Shown: positions 42,890-53,096 of the stretch, piece by piece
How positions within the stretch are numbered: the first letter of the stretch is position 1
Layout of the letters: every line of letters starts with the position of its first letter
NCBI GenBank assembly: GCA_016490735.1
Contig: JAEMWC010000254.1
Coordinates: 776,001-840,000, forward strand
Direction of reading: 5' to 3'
Source: Pachyseris speciosa
Taxonomy: Eukaryota > Cnidaria > Anthozoa > Scleractinia > Pachyseridae
Length of the DNA stretch: 64,000 nt
Translations under genes and position numbers: made by a program
Notes under the pieces: model-generated
Databases searched by the model: none
What the model saw: the letters and a program-made list of their open reading frames with translations, nothing else
What the model was told of the DNA's origin: nothing

Positions 42890-43770
42890 CGTGTAAACTT
42901 TAAATTGCCTGGTGGAATGCCTCCATGGCCAAATAAAATTGCATGAACTTTTGCTGCTGTAGTCGTGTTAGATGAACATCCAAACTTCTTGCAAATATGC
43001 ATAGGAAAAGTCACTAGCAACAATAGACAGCAATCTCCGTTCGTCTGGGTAGGACTGTACTCTGGTCACAGCTTGTGCTGCTTATACTCTGCTCTTCGTG
43101 AAACCTGATTGGCCAGTTGGGATGCTGCTGCTCTTCCGCGAGTCTCCAATTTTTATCTTTTCTTTCAGAGTGTTTTTCTTTTGCCTCATTTGCTTGGACG
43201 ACCCTTTATCTTGGTAAGGTTGTAATCTCTAACCAAAGCGTCTAGGATCTTGTCATCTGTGCGAATGCCGTAAATCATTCAAATCACAAAACTTTGACTT
43301 CCACATGGCTGAATGGAAAATATCACGTAAAAATGACATCATTTCTTCCTTTGAGGGACCAGCATTCTTAGAGACAGCATTACTGAACCTATCAGTTATC
43401 TGCTGTCTATAGAAGCGCTGCCTACAATCTTGTAAAGAAGCATAGGGCATCATGGGAAGCTCAGGTATCTGGACAGCAGTAGAATTGAAACATGGCTCAA
43501 AGGTCTTGGTGGGGATCTCTGGGCTTGTAAAGGGGCCAGTGTCTCTGCATGTATCTTCAACTCCTCAGTATTGCTTTCCTGTCGAACAAGCAAAACAACC
43601 CGAACAAAAGCTGAATCATCCTTCAGAAAAGTAAAATAATTTTCAATGATACCAATTCCAGCTAGCCCTGCCCTGTGGGCATGTCCAACTTGTAAATAAT
43701 ATTTATTGAAAAAATAAAGAACTGAAAAACATGTACATAGGTAATGATAAGATTCGAAACTTGACATTTT
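42890..43770 (-). pseudogene. Decayed exons of an unrecognised gene
   Basis: Successive minus-strand frames carry GHAHRAGLAGIGIIENYFTF, ASLQDCRQRFYRQQITDRFS, FLRDIFHSAMWKSKFCDLND and ILDALVRDYNLTKIKGRPSK, the last with an AT-hook-like GRP. Stops and shifts separate them. I do not recognise the family. They may be remains of the Harbinger-like element's second half or an unrelated insertion. Confidence 0.35.
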
Positions 43771-44961
43771 CAGTCATCATGACAAATGCAGTGCAGATAT
43801 CCAACAAAATCCTTCCACAACCATAAAAAAAAATTCCTTATTATCTGGGAAACGTAAACTAAATGTGTGGCCTTCCAGTCGTAATAATCTCTTTCTAGAC
43901 GCTACCGTGTAAAATGTAATTTTAAGCTTACATGTGCAAGAAAACTGCATGTAATCCCTAAAGGAATGGCGGAAATGTCATAGATTTCAAAGTTTTAACT
44001 GAAAAAAATAATTTCAGAGAGCGCTGTCTTTACAAGTGCTCTAAAAATCCGAACGTTTGAACAAAACAGAAAGCTGAATAGCGGGAGATCACAAGATAAC
44101 TCCCGGGAGATAACTCTTAAAGGTGTGATCATGAGGCAACAGAAGATATCTTTGCGATGTCTCTGGACAAAATTCTAGTACTCCAAACATAATCTAGATT
44201 GGCTTACCTCCACTTGAAGTCTTTTTTCACTTGGTCCTTTATTTTCAAGTCTGCTAGCGCAAGCAACACAGATTTTCCTCTTACGACATCGTTATGCTTC
44301 TTGTCTTAGTTTATGCCGCAGAAGCTGGTATGGATTTTGTTTGCGGTCTTCAATTTTATCGTTGACCCGTGTGGATCACCGAATCCCCACTCAGAATGGA
44401 AAGGACAGCGACAAACACCCACGAAAGACAGAATACATCAAGGATATGTAGATTTTTGAAAAAGGAGTGAAATCACCCGAAAAACTAGACATATATTGAC
44501 AACTTCTGTCGGCTAATGACAACAATCCAAGATGGCGGAATCTTACGGAACTGGTCGTTACCATGGTTCCCCATGTACATTTGTCTTGAAATGAACACGA
44601 CGGGTAGAACAATAGCTATATTCCAAATATGGAACAGAAAAACGGGGTTTTTGAATATTTTACTGCCATTTTTTTCGATATTTTAGTTTTTCAACCAATC
44701 ACGAAGCCGTATTTTAATTAGTTAATTGGAAACATCCACCGGATGAGTTCCCGCTGCGTTGCCGGTATTTCTATAGTTTTTACGCGAACCATTACTTAAA
44801 AACAACCCTTTTATGCATGCTATCAAAATACTGTGCTTCATGCGATGTAGGCAATAATGTATAAGACAAGGAAAAATAAAGTATCTGTTTATTTTGTTAC
44901 AATAAGCTGTTATTTTGTTTTTATCTGATTTCTGTTGATTGAAGTAATTATTGCAAACAAG

Positions 44962-45159
44962 TTAAGACTTAAACTCATCTATCGAATATGTCGGCACTAT
45001 GACTTCCAAAAACCCGTAATTTCTGTTTAAATCTCGCCTCATAAAGATGGAAGCTGCTGCTATAACACAAATTTCTTCTTCATCATCAGAATCGATCAAC
45101 CTTTCCTCCTCATCAGCCGCCAAGTACTCATCTAACATTAATATCAACTCGGCCGCCAT
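44962..45159 (-). pseudogene. Harbinger-type transposase, N-terminal fragment
   Basis: Begins at an ATG 137 bases inside the right end of the 38581-45296 element and reads MAAELILMLDEYLAADEEER, an acidic run, then AAASIFMRRDLNRNYGFLEV and YSIDEFKS to a stop. The Met-Ala-Ala start with an acidic block and an Arg-rich segment followed by a bulky-aromatic motif is how many PIF/Harbinger transposases begin. The DDE core that should follow is missing, so the copy is truncated. Its closeness to the terminal repeat supports the assignment. Confidence 0.5.
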
Positions 45160-45299
45160 GCTGGTATCCCTTCAGGCAATGCGCATCTCAACACAGGCGA
45201 AATTTGAGACAAAATGGAACAACTTTTTTCCCATTGAGAAATTCCCGGAAATTCACGCCAAAATTTCCGGATTTTTTTCCTAAATGGAAAGCGCCCAAG

Positions 45300-46877
45300 A
45301 TCTCTTTTTAAAGCTCTCAAAGCGAACTGTTTCCATAGATGTGGATCAAAGTTGGACGTCCTTTACGAAAAACGTTGACGCATGGAAACTTTGCAGTGAT
45401 TTTGCCGCCTTTATTTCCATGTCAACAACAAAAGGATATCTTCACAACTTCACTACTTTGTTCTAGTCTTTTCAATTGGTTTCAAGGGCTTCCGGACTAA
45501 AATCTCACCTTTTTTTAAAGAGAGTGAAGCCGAACTTATTTGATGCTACTTCGGTAATCCTCAAACACTACTCCAACTGACTCGAACTCAATGCCCAGAG
45601 GAATATAGTTGCGCCTTCAGGCAAGAAATACAGCAGTTTCACCCTTTTCGCAATGCCACACTTAAATCGAGGTGAAGTTGTAATGGTACATGTGTCAGAC
45701 CTGTTCCCGGTATAGACCCCTGTGGTTTAACTCTTGTTAAACTAATGGCATTTCAGGTGGTTGCTTACGGGAGGTTAGACTGTCTTTGTCAAAACTGTAA
45801 AAATGTTAACATGAGGTAGAGGAATGACAAACTAAAATAATAGTTTGAATTAGTATTACATATGTTAATCAGTGTACAAATTAATTTTGTAATGCAGCAT
45901 CACAACCACAATAACCAGCGTGTTGCTACCTTGTGTCCTGTAAAGATGTTCCAGATACCATCTTCCTACAAGTCTTGGATCTCAGTTTGATGTCCACAAC
46001 TTTAAATAAATTCTATAATTGCTGAAAACATCTTGTAAGGCCATACACTGCTAGAGGAAAGGTGTCTTTCATAAATCCCATGAGCTTATCATGCCCATCT
46101 CCAGAGTGTGTGTGGTTAGACCCCTTTTAAAAAAATATAAATCAAAATTAGAAATAATTATATTAGACACCTGAATCAATATAACAGCCCAACCTCCAAC
46201 CACTGTGCAGACTTGATCAAGAGAGGATATTATTAAAAGAAATATAATTGCAGTGTTAGATATCAATATGCAGCGGCCCTAACTCCAGTTAGGTTATGAT
46301 ACTCCCCTATATAGTCTATATAAGGATGTGCCGGTGGACAGGGTGTTGCCCATCTGCCCTGAACAGGGTACATGTATATAAATTCAAGTGACTCTGTCCT
46401 AATCAAGGTCTGGACCCGTCCTAGATAGGGTACGGCTGCAAGACTGCCGTTGAGTATTGATTTTTTTAGCAATCTGTAATTGGAACGTTCATCTGTATTT
46501 ATTTAGCAGGTCATCATTCAACATTAGATCATTTTCAGGACTATGCATATGCGCATTTAGATATTAGCACTATTAGTTTTAAAATAAAGGGAGGTTATTT
46601 TCGTCCTAAACTCTCTGCAGCAGCCCAGTATACCTAAACATGGGTCAAGCAATCCTCTCTGCCTCCCCGGGGAATGTCAACATAGTCAACATGTGGCGCC
46701 CATTTTCACCCTTCCAGAAAAATCAGAAAAAGTAAGGGACCATACAAGCCGCCCGAGTTTGCTCTGCTCCTTCACCTTCAACTAGTATACGTATGTTACT
46801 ATTCTAAAGTTACCAATCAGCAATCTTTATTAAAAATTAATAATATGAAATACAAGTACAAAAAGCTCATACCAGTG
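45300..46877. other. Intergenic, no gene seen
   Basis: No supported gene. A minus-strand 69-codon frame at 46263-46472 (PYLGRVQTLIRTESLEF) is the only one of any length; it has no recognisable domain. Confidence 0.4.
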
Positions 46878-47330
46878 AAGTAAAAGTACCAGTTGCACCC
46901 CTTCGCCATTTTTTCTTGCCAATATTCCCATGGCGTTCGAGTCCTTCTGGGTCAACCAGCCCCATAACATTGTGTACTAGGTCGCGTGGTACAGCTAGAT
47001 TGTGCTTTTGTCTGAGTTTTTTATGCATCGGGCGCTAACCCAGGAGCTTCACGGGTCCTTAGACTTCTTCATGTACCGCGTTTTCTACGGCTTTGATGTC
47101 AGTGTCGTATCTGATGTACTGAATGCCGAAAAACGCCATTTGTCTACTAAGAGTTCCCAAACTCCAGGCATATTCTGGAAAATCCTGACTGACGAAGTCC
47201 AAAATCTCTCTTTGCCTAAGATGTTGTAGAACATAAAGCTTTAAATCTGACTTTAGTTGCTCATCGTCCTCCCAGTCACTATTTCGAATATTCCCTGCCA
47301 TCTTCATGCCCTTGGAAGACCGCTGATTAA
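46878..47330 (-). pseudogene. Integrase-core family protein, N-terminal region, with stops
   Basis: Reads from an ATG near 47310 as MKMAGNIRNSDWEDDEQLKS, LKLYVLQHLRQREILDFVSQ, PEYAWSLGTLSRQMAFFGI and VENAVHEEV, then a stop (TAA). It goes on in the same frame with MHKKLRQKHNLAVPRDLVHN, VMGLVDPEGLERHGNIGKKK and ATGTFTSL, up to a donor-like CTG/GTATGA near 46878. A second stop (GGGTTAGCG) lies between. I recall this as the region before a DDE integrase core in repeated animal proteins, related to retroelement or Ginger-type integrases. The core itself is absent here. Two in-frame stops make it dead. Confidence 0.55.
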
Positions 47331-47455
47331 AGATAGGCAGGCTATGAGAATGCTCGGCTGGCTTCAAACATTTGATTTCGAAATTGAAAATGAAATATTT
47401 GATGATGGCCTGGCGTTCTCATAGCCCGCTATATCCTTGATCAGCGGTCCGGTAA
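47316..47455. repeat. Inverted repeat overlapping the integrase-like gene start
   Basis: GACCGCTGATTAAAGATAGG ... GGCTATGAGAATGC at the left returns as GCGTTCTCATAGCCCGC ... CTTGATCAGCGGTC at the right, with a ~60-base AT-rich loop. It may be a small foldback. Diverged direct repeats (AGAACGATCGGCCA) follow at about 47550 and 47618. Confidence 0.6.
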
Positions 47456-47988
47456 ATGAGGGAGTGGTTTGTCGGTTCCTGCGCACTTTCAATGAGAATG
47501 CTAGGCCAAACGTAAAACATTTCATTTTCGTTTCAATATTTGTTTGAGAACGATCGGCCACAAGATGGCCGGACATTCTCCTAGGTTTTTCAAGTTTCGA
47601 TTTCAATATTTGTATCAGAACGATCGGCCAAGAGATGGCTGGACGTTTTCACAGGTTTTTCTAAGTTAAACTGCTTTTGCAAATTCAATGTTAACTGGTT
47701 GTATTTTTCTCTCTTGTTTTACTTTTTTACTTTTGTTTTGTTTCTGCTTTTTTTTTCGACTGTGTTTTTTTTTCATTGTCGCCTTGTTTTTTAACCTGAT
47801 TTTAGTTTATGCATTTCTTTTATTTTTCACAGGAAAAAGAATTAAGAAATAAATAACAAACGAGAACAATTTACAAGGAAAAAACAGTATTTTTAATTTC
47901 ATTTTCCGTAATTTCATGAAGAAACTGGTCCTTTTTCTGTGAGAACGCTTTGCCACCATAGGCTAGACTATTTAAACCAGAAATGACA
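47456..47988. other. Non-coding stretch, no gene seen
   Basis: Includes two direct copies of an AATATTTGT...AGAACGATCGGCCA unit and a T-rich tract at 47700-47820. Nothing else is supported. Confidence 0.4.
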
Positions 47989-48044
47989 ATACTATATCCC
48001 GACTCATGCTTACTGTAAAAGATAGGGCTAAACTCATCGTAGAA
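47989..48044 (-). repeat. DIRS split repeat B2
   Basis: ACTATATCCCGACTCATGCT and TACTGTAAAAGATAGGGCTA match B1 at 48251-48300 with about three differences over 45 bases. It lies at the 3' end of the element, separated from A2 by about 140 bases. Confidence 0.75.
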
Positions 48045-48186
48045 CGGGCTACGAGGATAGTAAAACATAAATCGAGATATAGAGGGGGGTGTGGTGGGGA
48101 AGAGGCGGCTTGTTAGAAACAAACACGATCTGTGAAATTAACACTGCAGGACACTCCCAAACCGATGCTTCCCTGTTCCAATTAGG

Positions 48187-48250
48187 TGTTGAGAAAAAAG
48201 ACTATCCTGTTGTGTGATAATATCTTTCCCAGTGTGCATGAGTCAGGACA
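48187..48250 (-). repeat. DIRS split repeat A2
   Basis: The 64 bases (TGTTGAGAAAAAAGAC ... GAGTCAGGACA) match A1 at 52596-52661 with one 2-base gap and a few substitutions. It directly abuts B1. Confidence 0.85.
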
Positions 48251-48300
48251 TTACTATATCCCGAGTCATGCTTACTGTAAAAGATAGTGCTAAACCCGTC
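48251..48300 (-). repeat. DIRS split repeat B1
   Basis: Matches B2 (ACTATATCCCGAGTCATGCT, TACTGTAAAAGATAGTGCTA) and abuts A2 without a gap. Confidence 0.75.
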
Positions 48301-48455
48301 ATGAGGACCAAACACCAGAATACGTATGAAACCAAAGGAACATACAAGCCCCAACAATACCGATACAGGCCCAATCCTATTCCAGCTAAGGATGAGGCAG
48401 TGTTGAGATTGTGTTTATTATGTGTAGTTCGGTTCTGTGAGCGCACACATATTAG

Positions 48456-49345
48456 TCAACATTTTCTAGGGGACTGCCGTTTTGATGGCAGCGTAACCAT
48501 CGTGTTCTGCGAAAAAGCCGGCTCAAATCCGTTAAGCTGATTAAACTCTTCGTATTGGGCTGTGGTTTTCGGTGTAACTAGAGCCATCTTCGCTGCCACC
48601 GAGGCCGGTTGAAGCGATTTATGGAGCTGCCAGCCAACATGATCAACAATGTCATCCAGCGTGCTGCCAGTAAGAGCCATGGTAATCGCACCCCCGCAGC
48701 GAAAGCTGTAAAGAGTTTTGTTTGATAGACCGGCTTCTGTCAAATAAGTTTTTAACCTAGCTTCTGCGGCATCCATGGAGAAGGCATCAATAAGAATGGA
48801 TTGCCCACGTGTTGCCCTGAAGAGTGGACCAGTGGACGCAGAGATCCTAATAGCCTGACAAATGGTCATATAGTCGTCTAATGCCTCTACTGGGCAGAGA
48901 AATTGATTTGGATGTCTGGTGACGGGAAAGACCTTGGAATCGCCTGAACGGAGGGTCTTCCTCAAAACGTGATTAAAAATGAGACCCTTGTCATTAGGAA
49001 AACAGAGAATTTCAGCAACCTTTATATGGCTCAGGTCTGATGGGCGATTGCCAGAAAAGAAGTGCAATTTGAAGTATGCCATGTCGCGAGCGTAGATGTA
49101 GAGATGAATTGGGTCAGTGGATGCTGATCGTAGCTTACTGTCAATTATTTGACAAAGAGCCGTGAGGTCACATATAAAGATAGGTTTGGCTTGTTTAGGG
49201 ATAGCACGTGCTTTTAGCTGTTCCTCTGTCACCCCTTTTAAATACTGTTTGACCGCTGGGTGTGTTGCTGGATTGGGCACTGGTTCTCCCGTTGTGGGCA
49301 GTGTTGTAGTCTCAAAATGGGCACGCAGAATGGCTCTGAGCTGTC
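48456..49345 (-). CDS. Tyrosine recombinase of the DIRS/Ngaro element
   Basis: The 274-codon frame (49280-48456; the start is probably within a longer polyprotein) has the tyrosine recombinase layout. The first Arg is in FFSGNRPSDLSHIKVAEI. The box II Arg is in LYSFRCGGAITMALTGSTLD (R..G in place of HxxR), and the following His is in DIVDHVGWQ. The catalytic Tyr is probably the one in TTAQYEEF. In DIRS-like elements this enzyme integrates a circular DNA copy without making a target duplication. Upstream sequence to 49345 contains its N-terminal start (ATHPAVKQYLKGVTEEQLKA) and the deletion joint with the reverse transcriptase. The catalytic residues look present. Confidence 0.8.
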
Positions 49346-50000
49346 CTACATAAGTCTACGGCGACAAAAAAGGTGGCATTCGCAGCATCCAAGCTGGAGG
49401 ATTGCTTTACTACTGAGCCCCGGAGTTCGCCGAGGTCTGTCGTCTATGTACTGAGAGCAAGGTAATCCGAGCTCTCTTAACGCATTTGTGGCTACTGATC
49501 CCAGGGTTTGGTAGACAAAAGGGCTTTCTTTCCATCCCTGTGGAAGAGTCCTCCACACAAGCCACCATCCTCCCCATTCCGCGCCCATAAGCAGTTGGCT
49601 ATCCTCCGAAATGAAAAAATGATCAAAACCAGACTTATCCTCCATCTTCGTTTGGAAGGAGTTCTGCGATAAGTAGCAGGGAAGGTGGACCACCTGATCG
49701 AGTGAAAACGGACACTGTTGCATGAAGCAGTTAAGGTATTGCTGGTCATGGACTAGCCGAGGTTTGGAGGGCTCGATGCTAAGGGGCATAACGATAGCTG
49801 GCGGGGGGGGGGTGTCTTCCACCTTCCCCCATACTTTAATAGTGCCCATGGCTATTTTAGTTTCGATTTCGCGAGAGATAACATCTTTATGGAACTTGCA
49901 TCTTTTATTATTAGGATAGTATCTGTTGGGCAGGAAGATATGATTGAAGGTCTCCCGTCGATATTGGCCCTTAAAAGGAGCTATGAACCACTTTACTGAC
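49346..50000 (-). pseudogene. DIRS/Ngaro reverse transcriptase, C-terminally deleted
   Basis: From about 50000 the frame reads RRETFNHIFLPNRYYPNN, HKDVISREIETKIAMGTIKV, SIEPSKPRLVHDQQYLN, DKSGFDHFFISEDSQLLMG (catalytic block A), WRTLPQGWKESPFVYQTLG and CSQYIDDR (the YxDD catalytic motif). Just after YIDD the sequence turns into unrelated residues and stops at 49346. The thumb and RNase H domains seen in family members are missing, and the recombinase begins almost at once. An internal deletion of several hundred codons best explains this. Confidence 0.75.
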
Positions 50001-50386
50001 CCCCGTCCCCAAGGGCAACCGGATGAACCGGATTTCGCACTGGAGAAATTCTTGTTCCGCTTCTAAAGGATGAACTGAGGTCTCCAATTCCCATCAACGA
50101 ATGTTGGGGGCCTAACAAGAGATCCATGAGGAAACAAATAAAATCTCTGTAAAAGCAAACAAGGGACAGGAGGACCGACTCATCCCGCAACTTAGATATA
50201 AGCAGCTGAAGGTCCCATCACCAGACGGTAATTGGACCCCGGATGAATCGGCCCTAATAAAAAGAGGGCCCATACCATGGGGGAAAGGTGTAAACAGGTA
50301 ATGGGTGTTCCCTAACAAATGAAAGGTGAACATAACATGCCCAGAGAAAGGAAAAAAACGAGCGACCTAGGTTGAGATAACCGAAG

Positions 50387-52555
50387 CTAAACCTTGGGTT
50401 TTTTTGACAGTGGTTGTTCTCTGTGGGTGGGTTTATTACAGTCGCGAGCAAAATGACCTCTCTCCACAGGCGTAACACTTTGTGTCGGTATGGCTGTAGC
50501 CCCATCGCCTGCCTCCAGAGTCACGGCTTTGTCCGGGGGTCCAACATTGGCGGTCGACCCGGTAGGAACTTGCCTGTCAGTTGCTGGTACCCCTTTGCTC
50601 ATATCAGCGAACTAGCTTATCTGTTCTATCTCAGCTTCTGTAGCGAGACATCCGAAAATAGTGGCGCGGAGGTCCACCTGCTTGCCAGATTGTTTACTAA
50701 ACATTAGCCTATCCAAAAGGGCTGTTATCTTCGCTGTTTCTTCAGCTTTGGATAGGCGTGCCTCTATTAACGCATGAAGCTTGGATAGGGCAACCGTCTC
50801 GTTAAAGTCAATCGCGTGACAGTATTTCTTTAACTCATCACGCAGCGTCTGAAATCTGCGAGTGTGGTTCGTTCCCTTTATCTCATTCAATTGACCTTTT
50901 AGGCCCTTGACAATCGTCACTAATTCCTGTGTAGTATGTTTACAAGGTACATTTTAAACATTGATCAACAAGATCAACATCGCACCGGCACCAGCAAGTA
51001 GAAAATAAGCAACTATGTTGTGAGGAAATGACGCGATAGCGTGATCACAAACGTGTTCCGCCTTGCCTGGTATGAATGGAACGTGTCCATAATGGGGAAT
51101 TAATTCCTGAAATCGCCAATGTTACAGCCTAAACAACCTAAACAGACAAGCGGTGTTGGAGAGAAAATGTATATCCATATAAATAATAGAACCAAGATGG
51201 ATGCTCTAACAGGAGGCCCTCTATTAAAGGGAATCCAGCGCACGCGGGGTGAAAAAACCCTTGGCTGTAATACAGTGACCGTAACTCGTCGTAAATTGTT
51301 CACATAGAAGGGACATAGCCCATCGCTATCCAACGGGTTCTACCCTATATTGTATGTACGAGCAGTGATGAACGGTCTATGTTCTCTTTTAATCGCCAGG
51401 ATTCATAATTGGTCGCCCAAATGGAAAATGTGACAATGTGACCTAGCCGCCACACATCTTTCTCTGAAGGCTGGTGCACACTGTGAAATTGAACGTAACT
51501 CTCCACCAGCTTTCTGTGTTGGTCGCCCACATAACAAGCCTATTAGTGCGTTGCCGTCAAGGTCTAATATATACCTTGGACACGCCAGTTTTCTTTGTTG
51601 GTCGCACAGTTCATAGCAGAGCGCGTCTAATGGCCTTAGGTCAGAAGACAAAATAAATGACCAACGAGGCCTCGCACATAGCCACTCGCCAGTTTTCTGT
51701 GTTAGTCGCACAAATCATGATAAAGCCTATGAACAGTTTACAACGCGGCATGAAGCAATCCAACGCATAGCCACTCGCCAGTTTTCTGTGTTGGTTGTAC
51801 AAGTTAAGACAGGCCTAATGGCATGTCCCCCCAAGGCCTAAAGAGGGGCCATTCGCCAGTTTTCTGTGTTGGTCGCACAAATAAAGACGATTTGTGCAAA
51901 GACAAGCCAAGAGGCTAAACTCCGATAAATATTAGTCAGACATCAGTTTGAGGCGACAATTTTGACAAATCTAACAGCCGAAACGGCCACGAGTACTATC
52001 ACACATGCACTTGCTAGTCATCTCTATTGTTCTTATGAGAAAATGGCAACTACTCCCCGCTTCCCGAGATTTGCCAGTTGCCTGTGCTAGTCATACAATC
52101 TCGAACGAAGTAGCATATAGGCTTAAAGTAAGATGCACAGGCGAGGAACCACTGGACAGGGGTTCCCTAATTGGCAACGTGGATGGCATCAAGATAAAAG
52201 AAAGTGTGCATGATAGCGGGAAAAGATAACTATATAATGACACTACCTAAATACAAGGTGTGGTGAAGGTAACACCGAGAGCCACAAGCCCCGAGAGAAT
52301 GTGCCTTGTAGCCATACGGCAGAAAAAGAAGCGAGAACAATCAAAGAAACTAACCTGATATGTTGCTTTGGTGGGGCTCACATGGGTGGCACCCTCGCTC
52401 GACGGTTGCGCGGCCGGTGCTGTTGGCTGGTTTGGCGCTGAGGAAGCCGAAGAGCCCGGAGCAACTGTGGATGGAGGACTTGTGCTAGTGCTGCCATTAC
52501 TTCCACTGACGAGTTCAGCTAAGTCGGAGCCGGGGGTTTGGGGAGTTTGAGACAT
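50387..52555 (-). pseudogene. DIRS/Ngaro gag, two exons, frameshifted zinc knuckle
   Basis: Exon 1 (52555-52355) starts MSQTPQTPGSDLAELVSG, is rich in Ser, Pro and Ala, and ends ATYQ exactly at a donor (ATATCAG/GTTAGT). Exon 2 begins at 50926 after CATACTACACAG and reads in phase as ELVTIVKGLKGQLNEIKG, RFQTLRDELKKYCHAIDF and LDRLMFSKQSGKQVDL, ending near 50612. Exon 1 is 201 bases, so the intron (50927-52354, 1,428 bases) is phase 0. Further on, a frame at 50602-50387 contains VERGHFARDCNKPTHRE, the second half of a CCHC knuckle. The first half (KCYACGER) lies one frame away, so a single-base loss breaks it. A gag packages RNA. Confidence 0.65.
51390..52110. repeat. Interspersed minisatellite inside the predicted gag intron
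   Basis: About seven copies of CGCCAGTTTTCTGTGTTGGT followed by CGCACAAAT occur near 51397, 51501, 51585, 51685, 51775, 51852 and 52069. Each is embedded in unrelated spacers of roughly 75-215 bases. There is no coding continuity. The clustering falls wholly inside the predicted intron. Confidence 0.75.
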
Positions 52556-52595
52556 TTATCGCAGAGCCCAAATCGTGCGTCTGGCTTCAACGGGA

Positions 52596-52661
52596 TGTTG
52601 AGAAAAAAGACAATATCCTGTTGTGTGATAATATCTTTTCCTGTGCGCATGAGTCAGGACA
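52596..52661 (-). repeat. DIRS split repeat A1
   Basis: The 66 bases match A2 at 48187-48250. It lies 40 bases upstream of the gag start on the minus strand, as expected for the 5' end of a Ngaro-like element. Confidence 0.85.
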
Positions 52662-53096
52662 CTTGACTGGAAGAAAATGGAAAAAACTTATTCCGTTTTC
52701 TGGTATTTTAAAGAGTATAAGCTGCATTTGAAGTCTGATTTTTACTTTTGGGTAAGTGATATTAATGAAGTGTCTGAAATAAAACGGGCTTGTAGGCAAG
52801 AGCTAAGATTAATACTATCTGAGAACAGAGATTTAATTAATGATGGGGAGTACAAGAAGTTGAATGTAAATGATTGTAAGAATTATATTATGCCTAGGTT
52901 GAATTTAATGCCAAAAATACGTAAACTGAAGGAGAAAGCTAATGAGGATAATGAATGGAATTTAACTGGAAGACCTATGGTAACTGGACATAGTTGGTGC
53001 ACCTTAGAAGCATGTTGGTTTTTGCAGAGGAAATTTAGGGAAATTTTAACAAGGCTTACTACATTTTTAGCAAAAATAGGTATGAAAAATACTATT

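Larger units (their letters stand above)
38581..45296. mobile_element. PIF/Harbinger-like DNA transposon, 6.7 kb
   Basis: The left end GGGCGCTTTCCATTT (38581 on) and the complement of the right end (45296 back) are identical for 15 bases, then remain similar for about 35 (AAAATTCCGAAAATTCCG-like). AAG lies directly outside both ends (38578-38580 and 45297-45299), a 3-base target duplication. Inside are a plus-strand two-exon Myb/SANT-like gene near the left end and a minus-strand frame at the right end that looks like the start of a Harbinger transposase. That pairing of a SANT-type protein with a transposase is the hallmark of PIF/Harbinger. The catalytic part of the transposase is not seen, so the copy is defective. 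LRR-like fragments and other decayed sequence in the middle are probably later insertions. Confidence 0.75.
47989..52661 (-). mobile_element. DIRS/Ngaro-type tyrosine-recombinase retrotransposon
   Basis: In the minus-strand direction the order is: repeat A1 (52661-52596), gag with a predicted intron, reverse transcriptase (about 50000-49346), tyrosine recombinase (49345-48456), then repeats B1 (48300-48251), A2 (48250-48187) and B2 (48044-47989). The A1 ... B1-A2-B2 layout is the split direct repeat structure of Ngaro- and PAT-like elements, which replicate through a circle joined by the recombinase instead of using LTRs and an integrase. The RNase H region after the reverse transcriptase is missing, and the gag zinc knuckle is frameshifted, so this copy is defective. 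Confidence 0.85.

Noticed and set aside
46263..46472. Small gene (PYLGRVQTLIRTESLEF...)
   Set aside because: Short, no domain, no splice support, no start context.
51390..52110. CRISPR array
   Set aside because: Repeats are degenerate, spacers are very unequal, and the setting is a eukaryotic retrotransposon intron.
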